Positions 24,301 to 37,500 of a stretch of DNA of 64,000 bases are shown one piece after another (the first letter of the stretch is position 1; every line of letters starts with the position of its first letter). The DNA lies in contig CM067531.1 of the NCBI GenBank assembly GCA_034509925.1, forward strand, positions 11,087,319-11,151,318, written 5' to 3'. The notes below the pieces were generated by a model. The model did not search any database, was not told the origin of the DNA, and saw only the letters and a program-made list of their open reading frames with translations. The translations under genes and the position numbers were made by a program. Source of the stretch: Hirudinaria manillensis (taxonomy: Eukaryota > Annelida > Clitellata > Hirudinida > Hirudinidae).

Positions 24301-27300
24301 GTTAGGTCCAAATTCGGCAAATATATTGTCTAGGAAGCGGACCTACTTGCATCTGTGGAGTGGTAGTGAGAGAAGGTTAGCAAATTGGTCAGATCCGTTC
24401 AAATTAACTTGGCTCCAATCTAAACAGTTACTAAACAAATTTAACTTTCAATTAAATGTGTGCCGTGTCACCGCATTTATGCATTTTGATGGATTTTGAA
24501 ATTAATTTCGCAAAATGTTATACTTGTCGAATAATGACTTTCAGGAAACAGCATCTTGGGTGTTACTGCATGCGACTATAAGCCAAATTATCTAGTCGTT
24601 GAAATCATGAAAGACAATACCAACCTACCTGCCATCATCCAAATGGATAAAGAAAAATATATCGTAAGTTATACCACCCACAACATTCATCAATTCAACA
24701 GAATAACATTGATTAAGGCTTTAAAGAAATAATAAATATTTTCAATGTTCAACCACTTGAAATGCATGGAATGCACTTTTAATCATTTATTTTGAATCTT
24801 AAATAATATTTCAACATTTAGCAAAATTTCAGGTTTTAGATCTTTTCTGGCGTTAAAAGGCAGTTTAGAATATATACGAATCATCACTATTACAAATGTT
24901 TATTTTAGAATATGTTGCTGGGGCACATATAAAACATTTAGGCTGGACAAACTATTTTCTGGATCCAGGCAGACGCATTTCATGCAATAAAGACTTTAAG
25001 ACTTAAACTATTCCTTGTCATCCAGCCTTATTTTCTAAATTTATTTGCGATTATAAGCGACAAAACAAAACAGCCATTAGATAATAATTAGATAATCCAT
25101 TGGATTGTTAAACCCTGGAACTCATTACCACCTGATTTTATTAATGCTACAACCGTTTCTAGATTCAATGCACTTATAAGAGACTTTGATCTTAGCAAAT
25201 ATCTTACATATAACTAACTCTCATTGTAGTCATTATCGCCACCTTGACTCATACTGTCATTGCAATTTGTCCTTGCTCGAATTGGAAATCGAAAACTGTG
25301 TTAGTGGTCCTATTGGGCCCTTCAGTTTGAATAAATAAAAAAATAAAAAATAAATAACACCAGACCCTATCTATCTAAATCTAAATCTAAATCTAAATCT
25401 GGACCTACTTAGTAGGCAAGTTCTGAACAATCCGCAATATAAGTTTTGATTTTTTCTGTTTTAACAGATAAGGTTGATATCTGGCGTTCGAGTGGAAGCA
25501 GAACCGTACACTTTGCATGGTAAAAAGTTTTTAAATGTCTACATATTCCCTCTCAAGAGAGAAAAGTATGGAGGTGTCTGTACACTACCAGCCCCACCGC
25601 CCGACTTCAACGAATTTAGGTAGGCAATAGCTTTTGAAATATACTGGGGAAGTTGCAGACATAAGCCAATTCCTTGTTAATGTGTTTCGATTCTCGTACT
25701 TTCTCAGCGGCTTTGTCATGGCGAACAGACTTTCGAAGAGAACCCCTTAATTGTTTTGGCATAACTTTCAACACTTTAACTGATCAAAAATAAACTTTGA
25801 ATAATTATGCATTCTTTACTTTTATTTTAATAACTCAAAACTGACTTAACATTTGCGAATTCAGGGTTTCTAGTACCGATACGTTCTTTTCGAAGACGTT
25901 GCCTCAGTGCGTGGATGAAGTGTTTACCTATCCGACATGCAAGTGCACATCGCCCTCAAAAGCAAACATCACTGTCGTTTGTGGTTTTCAGGATGAAAGT
26001 GAATATGAGAATATCATTAAATTGGAAAACGTTTGCGACACCAAAGATGCTCCAAAACTGGCGAAGCGAGAAGCGGGCTCCGATGAATTACGTGGCATGG
26101 TCGAGCTCATGCAATCCAACGTTAAATCTAAAGTCGATCTTTCAGATATTTTTGGAAGCATAGATCGAAAGACTCCTTCCTCGACTCAGGTTTTAAACAA
26201 TTTCTTTAACTAGTAGAACATGACGTTGAAAATGTTATTCGTGCTTCAATTCCTGTTTAATAACAACGAATTATGTCGAATTATTGGTGGCAGTTTGTAT
26301 TTGCTGTATAATATCGAATATTAGCCGCTTGAAATGTATTTTAACTAACAACTCGTTGGATACCACAATAAATCGTATTTGAAAAACACGCCAAGAAACA
26401 AGCGACTTGAAAAAACAACCAGAACCGCACCAGGACTCGGAAACACACGAAAACTCAATCGAACTCAAAACCTGTGTTAAAACCAAAGAAAGTTAATGGA
26501 TCAAGCCAAACTCGTGCTCATTTCGCGCGGATACAATATTTTGCATCGCCAGAATTTTATTACGACATATTACCAAACCTAGATTTTTGCGTTTTGTTTA
26601 GTTCATAAGGCTTATTTGACATGAAACGCCATTTTGGTACTTCAAAACTTATATATAATTCGAGATAATTTCAATAGACTGCATTCAAATCATACTTGAT
26701 CGATCTTTGTGATATCAAGTTTAACTTTAGACAAACGATCAAATGACTTTTATCGCAGGTTAATGAGATTACAAGATTAATTGATGAGGAAACTGCTAAA
26801 AAGGAATGCGAAAGTATGTTAAAATCTTCCCAATTTTACAAGCAATGCGCTGATATTGTTGGTGATGAAACGTATAAGGAACTAATAAGTAACTGCATTG
26901 ATGATGTTGGGGTGAGCCATTTTATCCAAGAACATCTTAAACACATGTCACCCACTCATCTTCTCACCCACTCATCCACGCACCCATTCACCCACTCACT
27001 TCCGAATTCCTAGTTGATCTCCTTTATATTCTCTCAATTCAGACTTAAAATCAATTTATTTAAAAATCAATTTTATTAAATTTATTTTACTTATTATTGA
27101 ATATTATGGTAAAGTAAACGCCTTTGCTTAGTATTTCTGGAGTTCAAGGAGCTTCTATGGTTTAATCAATTACTATACATTTCAGTTTTCTGGAAGTTAT
27201 GAAGTAATTGGAAGTATCATTAAAACATTTGAAACCTCTTGCGAAATTGATGCGAATAAAGGAGTATCAATTGTCAATGGATCATCGACTGATGATAGTA

Positions 27301-30070
27301 AAAAATTTGTTGATGTGGTAAACACCATACAAAATCAATCTTGTCCTGTTTGTGCCAACAATGGAACGTGTGTAAATGGGACGTGCAAGTGTCTTCCAGG
27401 TATAAGATAGAAATGAACAAATAGTTTAAAGAATATTGATGAATGCAGATAATTTTTTTAAACTCACTAATTTTGAAATTTATTTAAAAAATAACTTGTT
27501 CAGGTTTCTCTGGACAAAACTGTGCTTATGTGAGTAGCAATCCACCCGCGATAAATTTTGTCCGAAACCTGTCAATATGTGACGTTCTTGCCGACGAATG
27601 CGACTTGATTAATTTGGAAGTACTTGTTAACCCTGATATTGAGGAATCCATGAAATGTGTGGCAGACATGGTTTTAGAGGTCAGCTTTTTTGTTCTTAAG
27701 TATGGAACATGAGATAGATAAACAGAGAGCCATGCAATGGAATTAATTCTATTTGGCAGGATGGCACAAGAGAGAATCTGATGATGAGTGATAAAAGTAT
27801 CCAGCCAGGATTTTTTCAATGTGCTCCCGATAAGCAAGCCTTTGAAAAAGCTAGGAATGAAAGGAGTAAAATGAATGTGAAGCTCTATACAGTAGTCCAA
27901 TCTGAAGGAAAAGAACTAAAAAGCAATGAATTAGATCTTTTGGTTTATGACAGCACATGTCTTTCCTGTCTGAATGAAGGATGTCCACAAAAGGTATATT
28001 TGAATTCATTAAAATATTTCAAAATTATTTCTTCTTTAACCCATGGATGTCCAAGATAAAAATTTCCTTTCAGCTAAGGAGGGAGTACAAGTATAACCCA
28101 ATACATTTGAGTGGCAACCGAAAGTTTATTAAAACTAATTTACCAGTCAATAGGCACAGATTCAGAGAATATAAAAACACACTTTTCATTAAACAACTAC
28201 CAAACACTGCCATGTCACAACGTTTACAAACAAGGAACCTCCTGTTTACTTGTGTAAGGTGTAGTGTTTTATGCCAAGAGCATAAGAGCCGTGTTTTACC
28301 ACTTTTAATTGTTTTAAAATAAGAGTTTCCCTTCTTGGAGTTTGACATCGCCTTTTGCAGAGGTTCGTGAAGACCTCTCGCATGAACTAAATTTTCCGTA
28401 AATTTTATGTGCTTGGTAATTGTGCTCGAATTTGCTCTGTTGCTTTTGTGGCCTTGCACATTTCCGATGTGGGGCCAAGTATACCGACCTATGGCAAGGT
28501 CATTTGTACAATTGCCGAGCACGTGGTGCAATCCGTCCCTGCCGTCACATTGGAGTCTGCACTTGGAGTTTTCTACTAAACCCACCCAACCAATAGGGTC
28601 GTATACCGACCTTATTGCAAAAGCCGACCGGAGCGGTAACGTCTTCCACTTCAGTTCCTCGTCTAGTCCTGGCCAACCTCTAGTCGCTTCCTTGAGTGAT
28701 CTTGATCCTGATAATAATAATAATAATAATAATAATAATTCGGTTGATTAGAGTGGCGTATGTCCGGTGGACTTCAAGGCCACTGAGGGGGATGAGGATG
28801 ACTTTCCCTGAAAAGGGAGGTCTTCAGGGCGGAGTGATAATGTACATTATGTTTTTATTACATATTCTTTTATTCAGGGCGGAGTGATAATGTACATTAT
28901 GTTTTTATTACATATTCTTTTATTCAGGGCGGAGTGATAATGTACATTATGTTTTTATTACATATTCTTTTATTTTCCCAGCCAGTCAGGGGACCCTAAA
29001 AGGGCTGCTAATATGACCAACAATATGAAGTAGGAAAAATAACAAGTGACTAATAGCCACAATATAAAATTAGATCTTTGATTGAAGTTCCATTTAACCT
29101 TTAAAATGAATATTTACATAAGTGTTCCACAGGGGAACGAGATAGTAAACAAAAAATTCCACAAAGTTAGTCTGAGACAGTTAGGAGGATATAAAGACGA
29201 AAAAACACAGGGTGAGCAAACAAAAATTTCCCCAAAGTCACATGAATTTACAGGATGAAATGGCATTTTACATGTTGTCATATGCAATGTAATGTTGCAG
29301 TTGTTATTAAAAATATTTAAAGAAGTGTTTTGTGAACGTGCGTGACCATAATTTTAGGTGCCCAATGAGAGTTACAAATACACTAAGTATTCGAATGTTC
29401 ATAAAAAAGGCGTTTACTTTTGTTTTACATGACATTATCGTAGACATATTGAAGATAATTTTCACAAAAATTCATGACAAAATTTCAAAAATTCCAGGAT
29501 TTAAAATCAAAATTTGAAATGCACTTGTATCCCCTTGAGCATCCATGGGTTAAATATGATTATGTGACTGGTGCTTACTATACTTTTAAAAAAAATAAAA
29601 AGATTAGACAAAAATGGGAATAAAAACATTAACAATGTATGAGACATTCAAGATTAAACAGGAACATCTTACCGGTTTCATTTTGTTTGTCCAGACGTAT
29701 CACCGCTTTTACATTTGCCGTTGAATTATTTCAGAAAAATACATGCCTTATTGACCAAATATGCTATAAAGCAGGACAAACTAAAGATGAAAATCTTGTC
29801 TGCGATCCAAACATTTCTCCAACTCAGTGGTCAGGGGTTAAGGAATCCCAAAGTGTGTCTGAAAAAATAGCAGGTGCACCAGCAACTAAAGCTGCTAAAA
29901 CTGCTAAAACTATCCAAACCATCAAAGCGGCAACGGCAGAAAGAAAAGAAGTTGAAGTTAAAAAAACGACAAGCGAGTCCGCACAGACAGCTGTCGTGAG
30001 TAAAACCGAGAGGGTTATGTCTCCGGATTGGGTAATTGTATTTCCCATCATTGTTTGGGTTCTTCGGTAA
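21358..30070 (+). CDS. VWDE-like secreted protein A: vWD + EGF, probable GPI anchor (15 exons, 894 aa)
   Basis: Exons: 21358-21430, 21770-22017, 22099-22188, 22358-22711, 22805-22875, 23762-23831, 24306-24375, 24545-24663, 25468-25619, 25865-26189, 26759-26911, 27186-27399, 27504-27679, 27760-27993, 29735-30070. All junctions keep frame. An N-terminal signal peptide (TFYLVLNFCRIVVAA) leads into a region shared with VWDE. The von Willebrand D domain starts at CHSHGDPHFVTF, followed by FDNYFVGDFDML and CICGVVVREG. After it come a Cys-containing helical region, an EGF-like repeat (CPVCANNGTCVNGTCKCLPG, then FSGQNC), and a tail with YDSTCLSCLNEGC and KNTCLIDQICYKAG. A Lys/Thr-rich stalk and a final hydrophobic stretch (WVIVFPIIVWVL) suggest a GPI signal or membrane anchor. 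It lacks the D8C module of the neighbouring paralogue. VWDE family membership is firm; its function is not established. Confidence 0.88.
21492..21513. repeat. Short telomere-like CCCTAA run
   Basis: CCCCTAAACCTAACCCTAAC and two more bases lie in intron 1 of VWDE-like gene A. It is an interstitial fragment of the animal telomere repeat, or chance. Confidence 0.7.
24980..25365 (+). mobile_element. Degenerate LINE 3' end in an intron of VWDE-like gene A
   Basis: A frame near 25115-25215 reads VKPWNSLPPDFINATTVSRF and continues NALIRDFDLSKYL. That is the extreme C-terminus typical of Jockey/CR1-like reverse transcriptase proteins (W-N-SLP ... V ... F ... L). A 3' untranslated end follows, closing with AATAAATAAAAAAATAAA-type tail repeats. 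No catalytic part remains. It sits in the intron between 24663 and 25468, in the host's orientation. Confidence 0.65.
25370..25400. repeat. CTAAAT hexamer run
   Basis: About five copies of TCTAAA just downstream of the LINE tail, in the same intron. Confidence 0.7.
28070..28600 (-). pseudogene. Antisense fragment of a retrotransposon reverse-transcriptase C-terminus
   Basis: An open minus-strand frame of 171 codons contains CRLQCDGRDGLHHVLGNC followed by LAIGRYTWPHIGNV. The C-x3-C-x7-H-x4-C spacing followed by a GRYTWRH-type block is typical of the zinc-knuckle-like end of LINE ORF2 proteins. No catalytic residues are present. It lies in the 1.7-kb intron of VWDE-like gene A (27994-29734), in antisense orientation. 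Confidence 0.55.
28825..28974. repeat. Three tandem 50-bp units
   Basis: Each unit begins CAGGGCGGAGTGATAATGTA and ends TATTCTTTTATT. I see no differences between units, so the duplication is recent relative to the surrounding element. Confidence 0.97.
28825..29190 (-). mobile_element. LINE 3' end with a triplicated 50-bp tail, antisense in gene A intron
   Basis: Read on the minus strand, this contains CTGTCTCAGACTAACTTTGT, CTTTTAGGGTC and GGCTGGGAAAA, in the same order as the 3' end of the LINE copy at 37450-37520 in the paralogous gene B. The copy here has about 140 extra bases between the first two blocks. It ends in three apparently identical 50-bp tail units (28825-28874, 28875-28924, 28925-28974). 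Confidence 0.7.
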
Positions 30071-31552
30071 ACGAATATTCTCCATTTTACTATCTATACC
30101 CAACTTTCTGTAATTGTTCTATTCAGAAATAAGTTTTAAATCACTTTTAATATGGTCTAATTCAAGCTCAGTCACCAAGTAATTCTGTATTGTTCACTTA
30201 AAAATCATATTCTAGTTGAATAACTTTGATGTCATAAAATTAATTAATTCCAACATTTCAACGACAAAACGTTTTTATCTTCATGAAGTTAACGAATAAA
30301 GCCATGGTAAAAACTGCCGTCTCAGCGTCAATCCTGAGGAAATGTTGCTCTAATAAGCAGATCAATTAAGATCTCAGTTTAGATTACGATTTTCTGGAGT
30401 ACTTAAGGGCTGTTCACTCAGGTTCACTCAGATGATCAGAGTGAGATGGCTATATGTCTTGCAGACAGATCCAAAACGGGCGTATATTTGATTTAACAGC
30501 TTATTAAGGTCGACAATCTAACTCAACCAAATGTGCGATCAATAAGTGCTTGGGTTTTGAATAAAAACAGTTGTACTAGTTTCCAATTCAAATATAACAT
30601 GTTTTGTTCGAAGAAATTCTTAAAGTTCCGGGCACCGTGAATTTGAGGCTAGAAATTTTGGACGCTTTTATTTTCAAGCTTCGTTTGAAGCAATCGATGT
30701 TTGCAAATTGATTCAAAAGAGCTTTGACTAGCTCCTTATTTTATTGGCTATGCTAGAGTATATCTCAAGTTGGTTTGTTGGCACTGCAACTCGAGTGGAC
30801 GTTTTGAACCAATTAATTAGTAAAAAATTGTCTTGACAAGACCCTGCTAGTTTTGACAAACTCATGTGGAAGTTGATGACACCGTGATATTATTCTTATG
30901 CAATATTTAGAATTTTGGTTATCAGAAATTTTCAGACATAAGTGTAAATAAAAAGTAAAAGAACAGTAACAGAAAGGGTCACAAGTTTTGCTGGACGAAC
31001 CAAATCAGTTAATTCTTGACATTACGAGATGAGCGCAAGTGAATTGTCCTGGGAATATAGATATTACTTTTCACCCGTTGATTCAAAAAGAAGTAGATTC
31101 AACCTTTAAAATTATTCTGCCCGGTTCTCGTCCAGTCCGTCCTTAAATTTCTCCTCTCATATTTCGTTCCAAGCCTCGCCAAAGCGATCCATCACATACT
31201 CTTCACGATTATATTGGGAATTTAAATGAACTGAAAAAAAGGTTTAAAATTGGAAAACGATTTCAACAAGTTTAATTTCACATTTACGGTTGGTAAGGCT
31301 TAAAGATTTTTTGGTTCCCATTTTGTTTTGTGCTGCCGGAGTTTTTACGTCATAATCGTTAATGTAATCGGAGCTTCCTTTTCGGAGGTAATATTTAATT
31401 TGAATTCTTTATTCGTTATTGTTATTTATATATTTATAATTCCTCATTACTTCGTTATATCTTCAGCAATATCATTCGTACGGTCCCTTTAAATTTTGAT
31501 TTTGCTTCTTTTTACTCGGATTTAACAAACTGGAAATGCGAACGTGACTGAA
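30071..31552. other. Intergenic spacer between the two VWDE-like paralogues
   Basis: About 1.5 kb of AT-rich DNA without a convincing open frame. It should hold the 3' untranslated region of gene A and the promoter of gene B. Confidence 0.6.
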
Positions 31553-34500
31553 ATGTGCCTTTTCGGAATTTTTTTGTCATTAATTTTCCTTCACTTATCA
31601 AGTTGCGAAGGTATAGCTTTGTTTTACCGCATTGATTATAATAATAGCATTGATTTATAATAATAATAATAATAATAACAACAACTGGCTGTTCGAAGAG
31701 AAATAGGATGATCAGCTGGTGCCAATCAGAAAATCTGAGAAAAAATCTGCAAGAATTTTTATAAATATTCATTTTCTAGCCATAATTTAATGGCATAATT
31801 TTGTCGGATCGAACACATTCTAAAACGGTCACTTTGCATCGTTTTAGAAAATGCAGAATGCAATAATGTGGAATACATTGGAAATCCAATAAGAGGACCA
31901 ACTCTATCCAGTGAATCTGAAGAGGACCAAAGTTGCGATACACATATTGTCAAGGGTGAGTCAAGCTACATTATAATTACTTAATTACTTAAGTGCAGAA
32001 ACGCAAGTCAAGGTCTTTGTGCATTACTTCTCTTTCCATATCCGAGTGAAACTTTTTGCGTAAATGATTCCTAATTGGTCCATAATGTCTCATCTAATGA
32101 TCTACCTCATTTAACGAGTGATTTTCACGCAAGCACACTCTCATAAACCGAGGATTCAATGAGGACAGAAGGCACCCCATAATTTTTATTATCTACTTTT
32201 TTTTTACAAACCCTCGTTACTATACCACCCTCCCTACTATGTCATACTGCCATAAAATGGCATAAAATGACGAGATGTCGAGAAATTATGGGGGTTTCTC
32301 TCATGGTTTCTGTCCGCATTATTATATCAATTATGATCTATTAAAATTCATTTAAAAAATCACTTCATTGAAGAGAGAATTTTGTTAAAACGTTTATTTT
32401 ATTTTATTTTTCTCAGTTCATCATATCAATTTCTTTGTTGCCAAAAAAATGATAGCAAATCAGGTCGTAAGTATATTTTTGTTTGCCGTCGCAATAAGTC
32501 ATTTAACGCTCCAAGGTTTTCGTCCACCAAAAGCCGACATGGCCCTAAGGTTTGCTCACCTCGAGTGTACCCAATACCAGTGGTACCTAACCCTAACCCT
32601 AACCATGTTGTAATCAATTATGTTATTATGCCAATATTTTTCATATATTTAGACAAATGGTATGATCTCGGAGGAGAAATATCACCTGACTGTCCGGATG
32701 TTGGAAAATGTAGCACAATATCAGGCATATGGTACGAAGGAGATTATCCCAAAGGTAATATGGAGTCCGGGTAATATATGTTAGATCAGATGTCGGCAAC
32801 TTCCGGCCTAACACGCCTCAAGACGATGAAACGGCCTAATGGCCAAAAACGTTTGAATTTCAAGACTAATTAATTAGTCAGAAATTCTTTCAATTATTTA
32901 TATTAATTATTTATTATAATTAATTAATTATTCAACTTTAGAAGAAATGCATTTGTAAATAAAACGATCACTGAGCATCCATCTCGTCGCCCTATTAATG
33001 TCTTAAAATTAAAATCAGTTTTCAATACAGGCGACGAATTGATAACCTCCGAAGTTTGTGGCATAGACACTGATGGAAATTGTTGTGCTTGGAAAGCATC
33101 AATTCAGATCAAAAAATGTTCCATTGGATACATTTACAAACTTGCTCCACCGACAGATTGTCCAAGGGCGTATTGCGTTGGTTCAATTCACAACTGTGGG
33201 CCAAAAGAAATTCATCATAAAAGCTCAAATACCTGCTTAGGTAACCATTCTTTCTTTTTTTTTTGAAGAATTTCTTGTTTTACAAGTTTTAGATTAATGG
33301 CATTATTATAAGCGGACACAACGCATGTTTCCTATCAATCATCTATTAAAGATTTGGACGATTTGTCCAATTTATCATTACAGTTTAAATAAATTTTCTG
33401 ATTTATCCCTTTATTACATTCCATTTTTCTTTTCTGAGAATCTTTCCTTTCATGAGATTCTCGCTCTTAAAGAATTTGTGAACAATTTAAATATACTTTC
33501 TTATAGATTTCGATCTCATTTCAGGTGCACTTATTCAAGTTTGGTCTATAAGTTAGGGTCAGATTGAGTCGCAACAAAAATTGGTTCCAACAAAAAATGG
33601 CTCTGATGACAGTTTTACTTTATGATCACATTATATTTACGCCATTATATTTTATTCTTAATAACAATAATTTGAAATTATAGAATTCATATTGCTTTAT
33701 TCCTATCATAAACGCTTAATCTATTTCCAGCATTTCCAGCTGTTCAACTTGTGACTATTGGCCAACCGTTTATTTCTGATTCGAAAATGATAGGCACATT
33801 CAAAGTCTCTGTATTCTCGATAGAGTGCAAAGTACAATTCGAAGAAACGGATATTAAAGCTATACCCTATGGAAAGCCTCAAGTTATGATAATATTCCTG
33901 TTAAACAAAGACATGCCTGGAAGATTTGTGGAAAGTTACCCTAATCACAAAGCTATAATGAACGAAACTTATTTGGTTGGACACATCGGTAAAGAGGTAA
34001 TGTGTATAAATCAAATACCTGATGTTAGTAATTTATGTAGGCGACAATGAGTAATTAATGGTTGGTACGAATCACTGGCAGATCAAATGCCAAGCTCAAT
34101 TCAGGTACGCTTTCGACGATGGATCGATTTCCCAACGAACCGAAGAACGTACCAGCACCAGCTACATGTTAGAAATATATCCCCAGGTACAACTCATATT
34201 CATTTTCAAAAAAACTCTTCAATCGTGTGCGTAACAAATTTTTAACTTATTAAAATACAGAAGTAGATACATTTTTTAAGAAAGGTTAATGCATGTAGGG
34301 TTCGACATTAGGACATCCAAGTGGAGTTCGTTTTAGACAACCCTTACTTTTTTATAAATTGGCAGTTTTGAGTCAATCGAGAATACTAGATTCTAGTAAC
34401 TAGAAGCTTCTGAACTTCAAAACTCAAAACCAAGTTGACCACTGAGAAAAGAAAAGAAAAGATCCTGTGTTGCATTGTATTTATCCGATCTAATAATGCT

Positions 34501-37500
34501 TTGTATATCCTAGCAGGATTTTAAAGCAGTTATAAATCAATCTGCATTTGCATGGCGTCCCTACCGTGATGGGGCAGCTAAGCTGTCGAATAAGACACGT
34601 ATATCGACTGTATAAACTGACAATTTCGTCATAACTTCTGCAAGCAAGAAAACTTCCCATTCCAAGTCAAATTGAATGCTTAAAACTCTAACTTACTCTT
34701 AAAAAAGTCTTTCATATTTGTTAAACTTTTAGAATATCTTTTGATAACAATTAATTATTAGTTTCCAAATTCAAATTTACAGTTAAATCGTATTGCAGGA
34801 TAAGGAAGACAATAAAATAAGTCATGTCGAAATCCAGCAAGGTGTAGCTTTCAGTATCAGTCTTAAAAGCACATTTCCACTCACTGCTGCCCATTGCCTT
34901 CATTCTGAATCGTGCTCTTTGACAAAGTTGAATTTTGAAGCTGCATTTAATACAAGCGGCATGTTACAAGATAAATGTCATTTTACATTCGATCTGTCTT
35001 CTTCTAACCAACCCTCTTCGGCCATGCGAATCATTTCAAAGACAACTCCTGGTACTGAATCGAGCAGCTATTTTTTGATCTTTAAACCATTTAAAACTGA
35101 CGTGAAAGATGTTTTATTCCAAGGACTTCAACTTAATGAAATAAAGGTAAGAATTCAAATTCAATTAATCTAGAGTTACATTTACGTTTGTGACTTAATG
35201 AGTACATGTTTTAATGTTTTTAATGTTTTAATGTGCAGGTAATCGTTCATGAACCGGAAAAAGTGCCAGTCTGCCAATCGATAGGAGCTCATTATTTTCA
35301 AACTTTCGAGTTTAGTAAAACAATCTTTAATATTAACGATTTAATCCAAATTTCAAGACAAAATTTACTCAATATTATATTATATTATATTATATTATAT
35401 TATATTATATTATATTATATTATATTATATTATATTATATTATATTATATTATATTATATTATATTATATTATATTATATTATATTATATTATATATTAT
35501 ATTATATATTATATTATATTATATTATATTATATTATATTATATTATATTATATTATATTATATTATATTATATTATATTATATTATATTATATTATATT
35601 ATATTATATTATATTATATTATATTATATTATATTATATTATATTATATTATATTATATTATATTATATTATATTATATTATATTATATTATATTATATT
35701 ATATTATATTATATTATATTATATTATATTATATTATATTATATTATATTATATTATATTATATTATATTATATTATATTATATATTCTTTTCATGTACG
35801 TTTCATTAGTGGCCTGACTTTTGATGGTTATGGTAACGGAAATTACGAATTGCTGTCAACCACTCACAGAACCATGCAGGTACCATATACAAGTATTACG
35901 TTTAAATCAGAGATCTCCATGTATCAGTCATCTTTCCGATTGCCAGATTTAACCTCTAATTGTGTTTTTTAATTTGATAATTATTGTGAATTAGTGATTC
36001 AAGCATATTGAAATAGGACTTATCAGACCCGTATCACATTCTCACTCGACTATCAGATAACGTCATCTGCTGACCAGGAAAAACTATAACAAGGCAAATT
36101 ACTGAACAACTTCTTGTATCAAATGGGACCATATTTTCCAATATAAGAACATCTCATACAAATTTATTCCATTTATACTATACGAAAAGCAAAACCAAGA
36201 AATAGCAAATCTACCAAGTATCATTCCCTATGCAGGATAAAATTAGAATACTGGAGACGATGGAAAACGACGAGAGACGAGATCTAATTAAATATAAACA
36301 AATTTAAAAGAAAACCAATAAAATATAATGAAACAAGAGCAATTGCAGACGGAACTTGCTCCGATTAAAAAGTGATAGTTTGAGTGAGTTCTACAAAGCA
36401 GTTTGAGTGGGATCCAAATCGACTTGCACAAACTTAATAGGATGCGTTCATGACTGGACCAATGTCCTCCAAGAGAAAAAGCTCGCTGATATTATTTATT
36501 TCGATTTCAAACAAGCGGTTGATTCAGTATCGCACCCCAAACTTTTTCAAAACAGAACACAAAGAGTGCAGATAAATGTCAGAACCTAGGTAGGTGCTGA
36601 GTGGAGTGTCACATGGAGGCGTACTGTTCCTCCTCTTCATCAATGATATAATCGACAACATTAAAACTGGCGTCACGACAAAAAGCTCCACTAATTCCAA
36701 CCACCATCGGGATGAAATCAATGAACTCAGCCTTCGGAGCGAAAGATGGCAACTGAGACCGGCGTCAGACAAATGTTTCACATGTTCTATTCGTAGTAGA
36801 TCCGAAAAAGATATACAAACACCTCAATACTTCATTAAAAAAATATCAACTGACACAAATTCTCTTAATAAGGGATCTCTGATTGTGCGTTGGTGAAAAA
36901 CTTAACGTTTGTCACACATATCAAAAGCCCAGTTCAAAAAGCATCCGCAAGAGCTGGCCTACTAAATCTATCATTCACCTGCAAAATTAGAATCTAATAC
37001 TAACAATGGCCTTCTGTGCATATGTCAGAGCGATTCTAGAATATTGCCCGCAGGTTTGGAGCCTATATCACAAATATTTAATAAACAACATCGATGCAGT
37101 ACAGAGAAGATTCGCCAAAGCCATCTTTAAGAAAATACAAATATTTAACAAACTTATGGGACTCCCCATATTCGAGCACCGGCGATTTGCGTTTCCTCAT
37201 TAAAACAGATATTAAATCAAAGCATATCAAATAATCAAATCCTAGATTCTTAGCTAAATTCTAGATTCAGATCCTAGTCAGCCTTTTTTTTAAGGTGAGA
37301 TCGGATGCATGTAGTTCTGATATGTTAAAGTTGCGCTTCATTAATGGAACTGCAAAGTTGTGGAAAACTCTTCCCGAGGAGGTGGCGTCGTCAGTCAACT
37401 TCTCTCGGTTTAAAACTTAAATTTCAAATATTGATCTGAACCGATTCCTAGCTGTCTCAGACTAACTTTGTCGGTCATAGTGGCTCTTTTAGGGTCTCTG

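Noticed and set aside
32785-32830. hAT-like end CAGATGTCGGCAACTTCC in an intron of VWDE-like gene B
   Set aside because: Resembles hAT termini only over a short stretch and no matching inverted end was found.
35233-35817. Long open frame of 194 codons
   Set aside because: It is an exon start read through a splice donor into the ATATT array; the Ile/Leu/Tyr repeat is an artefact.
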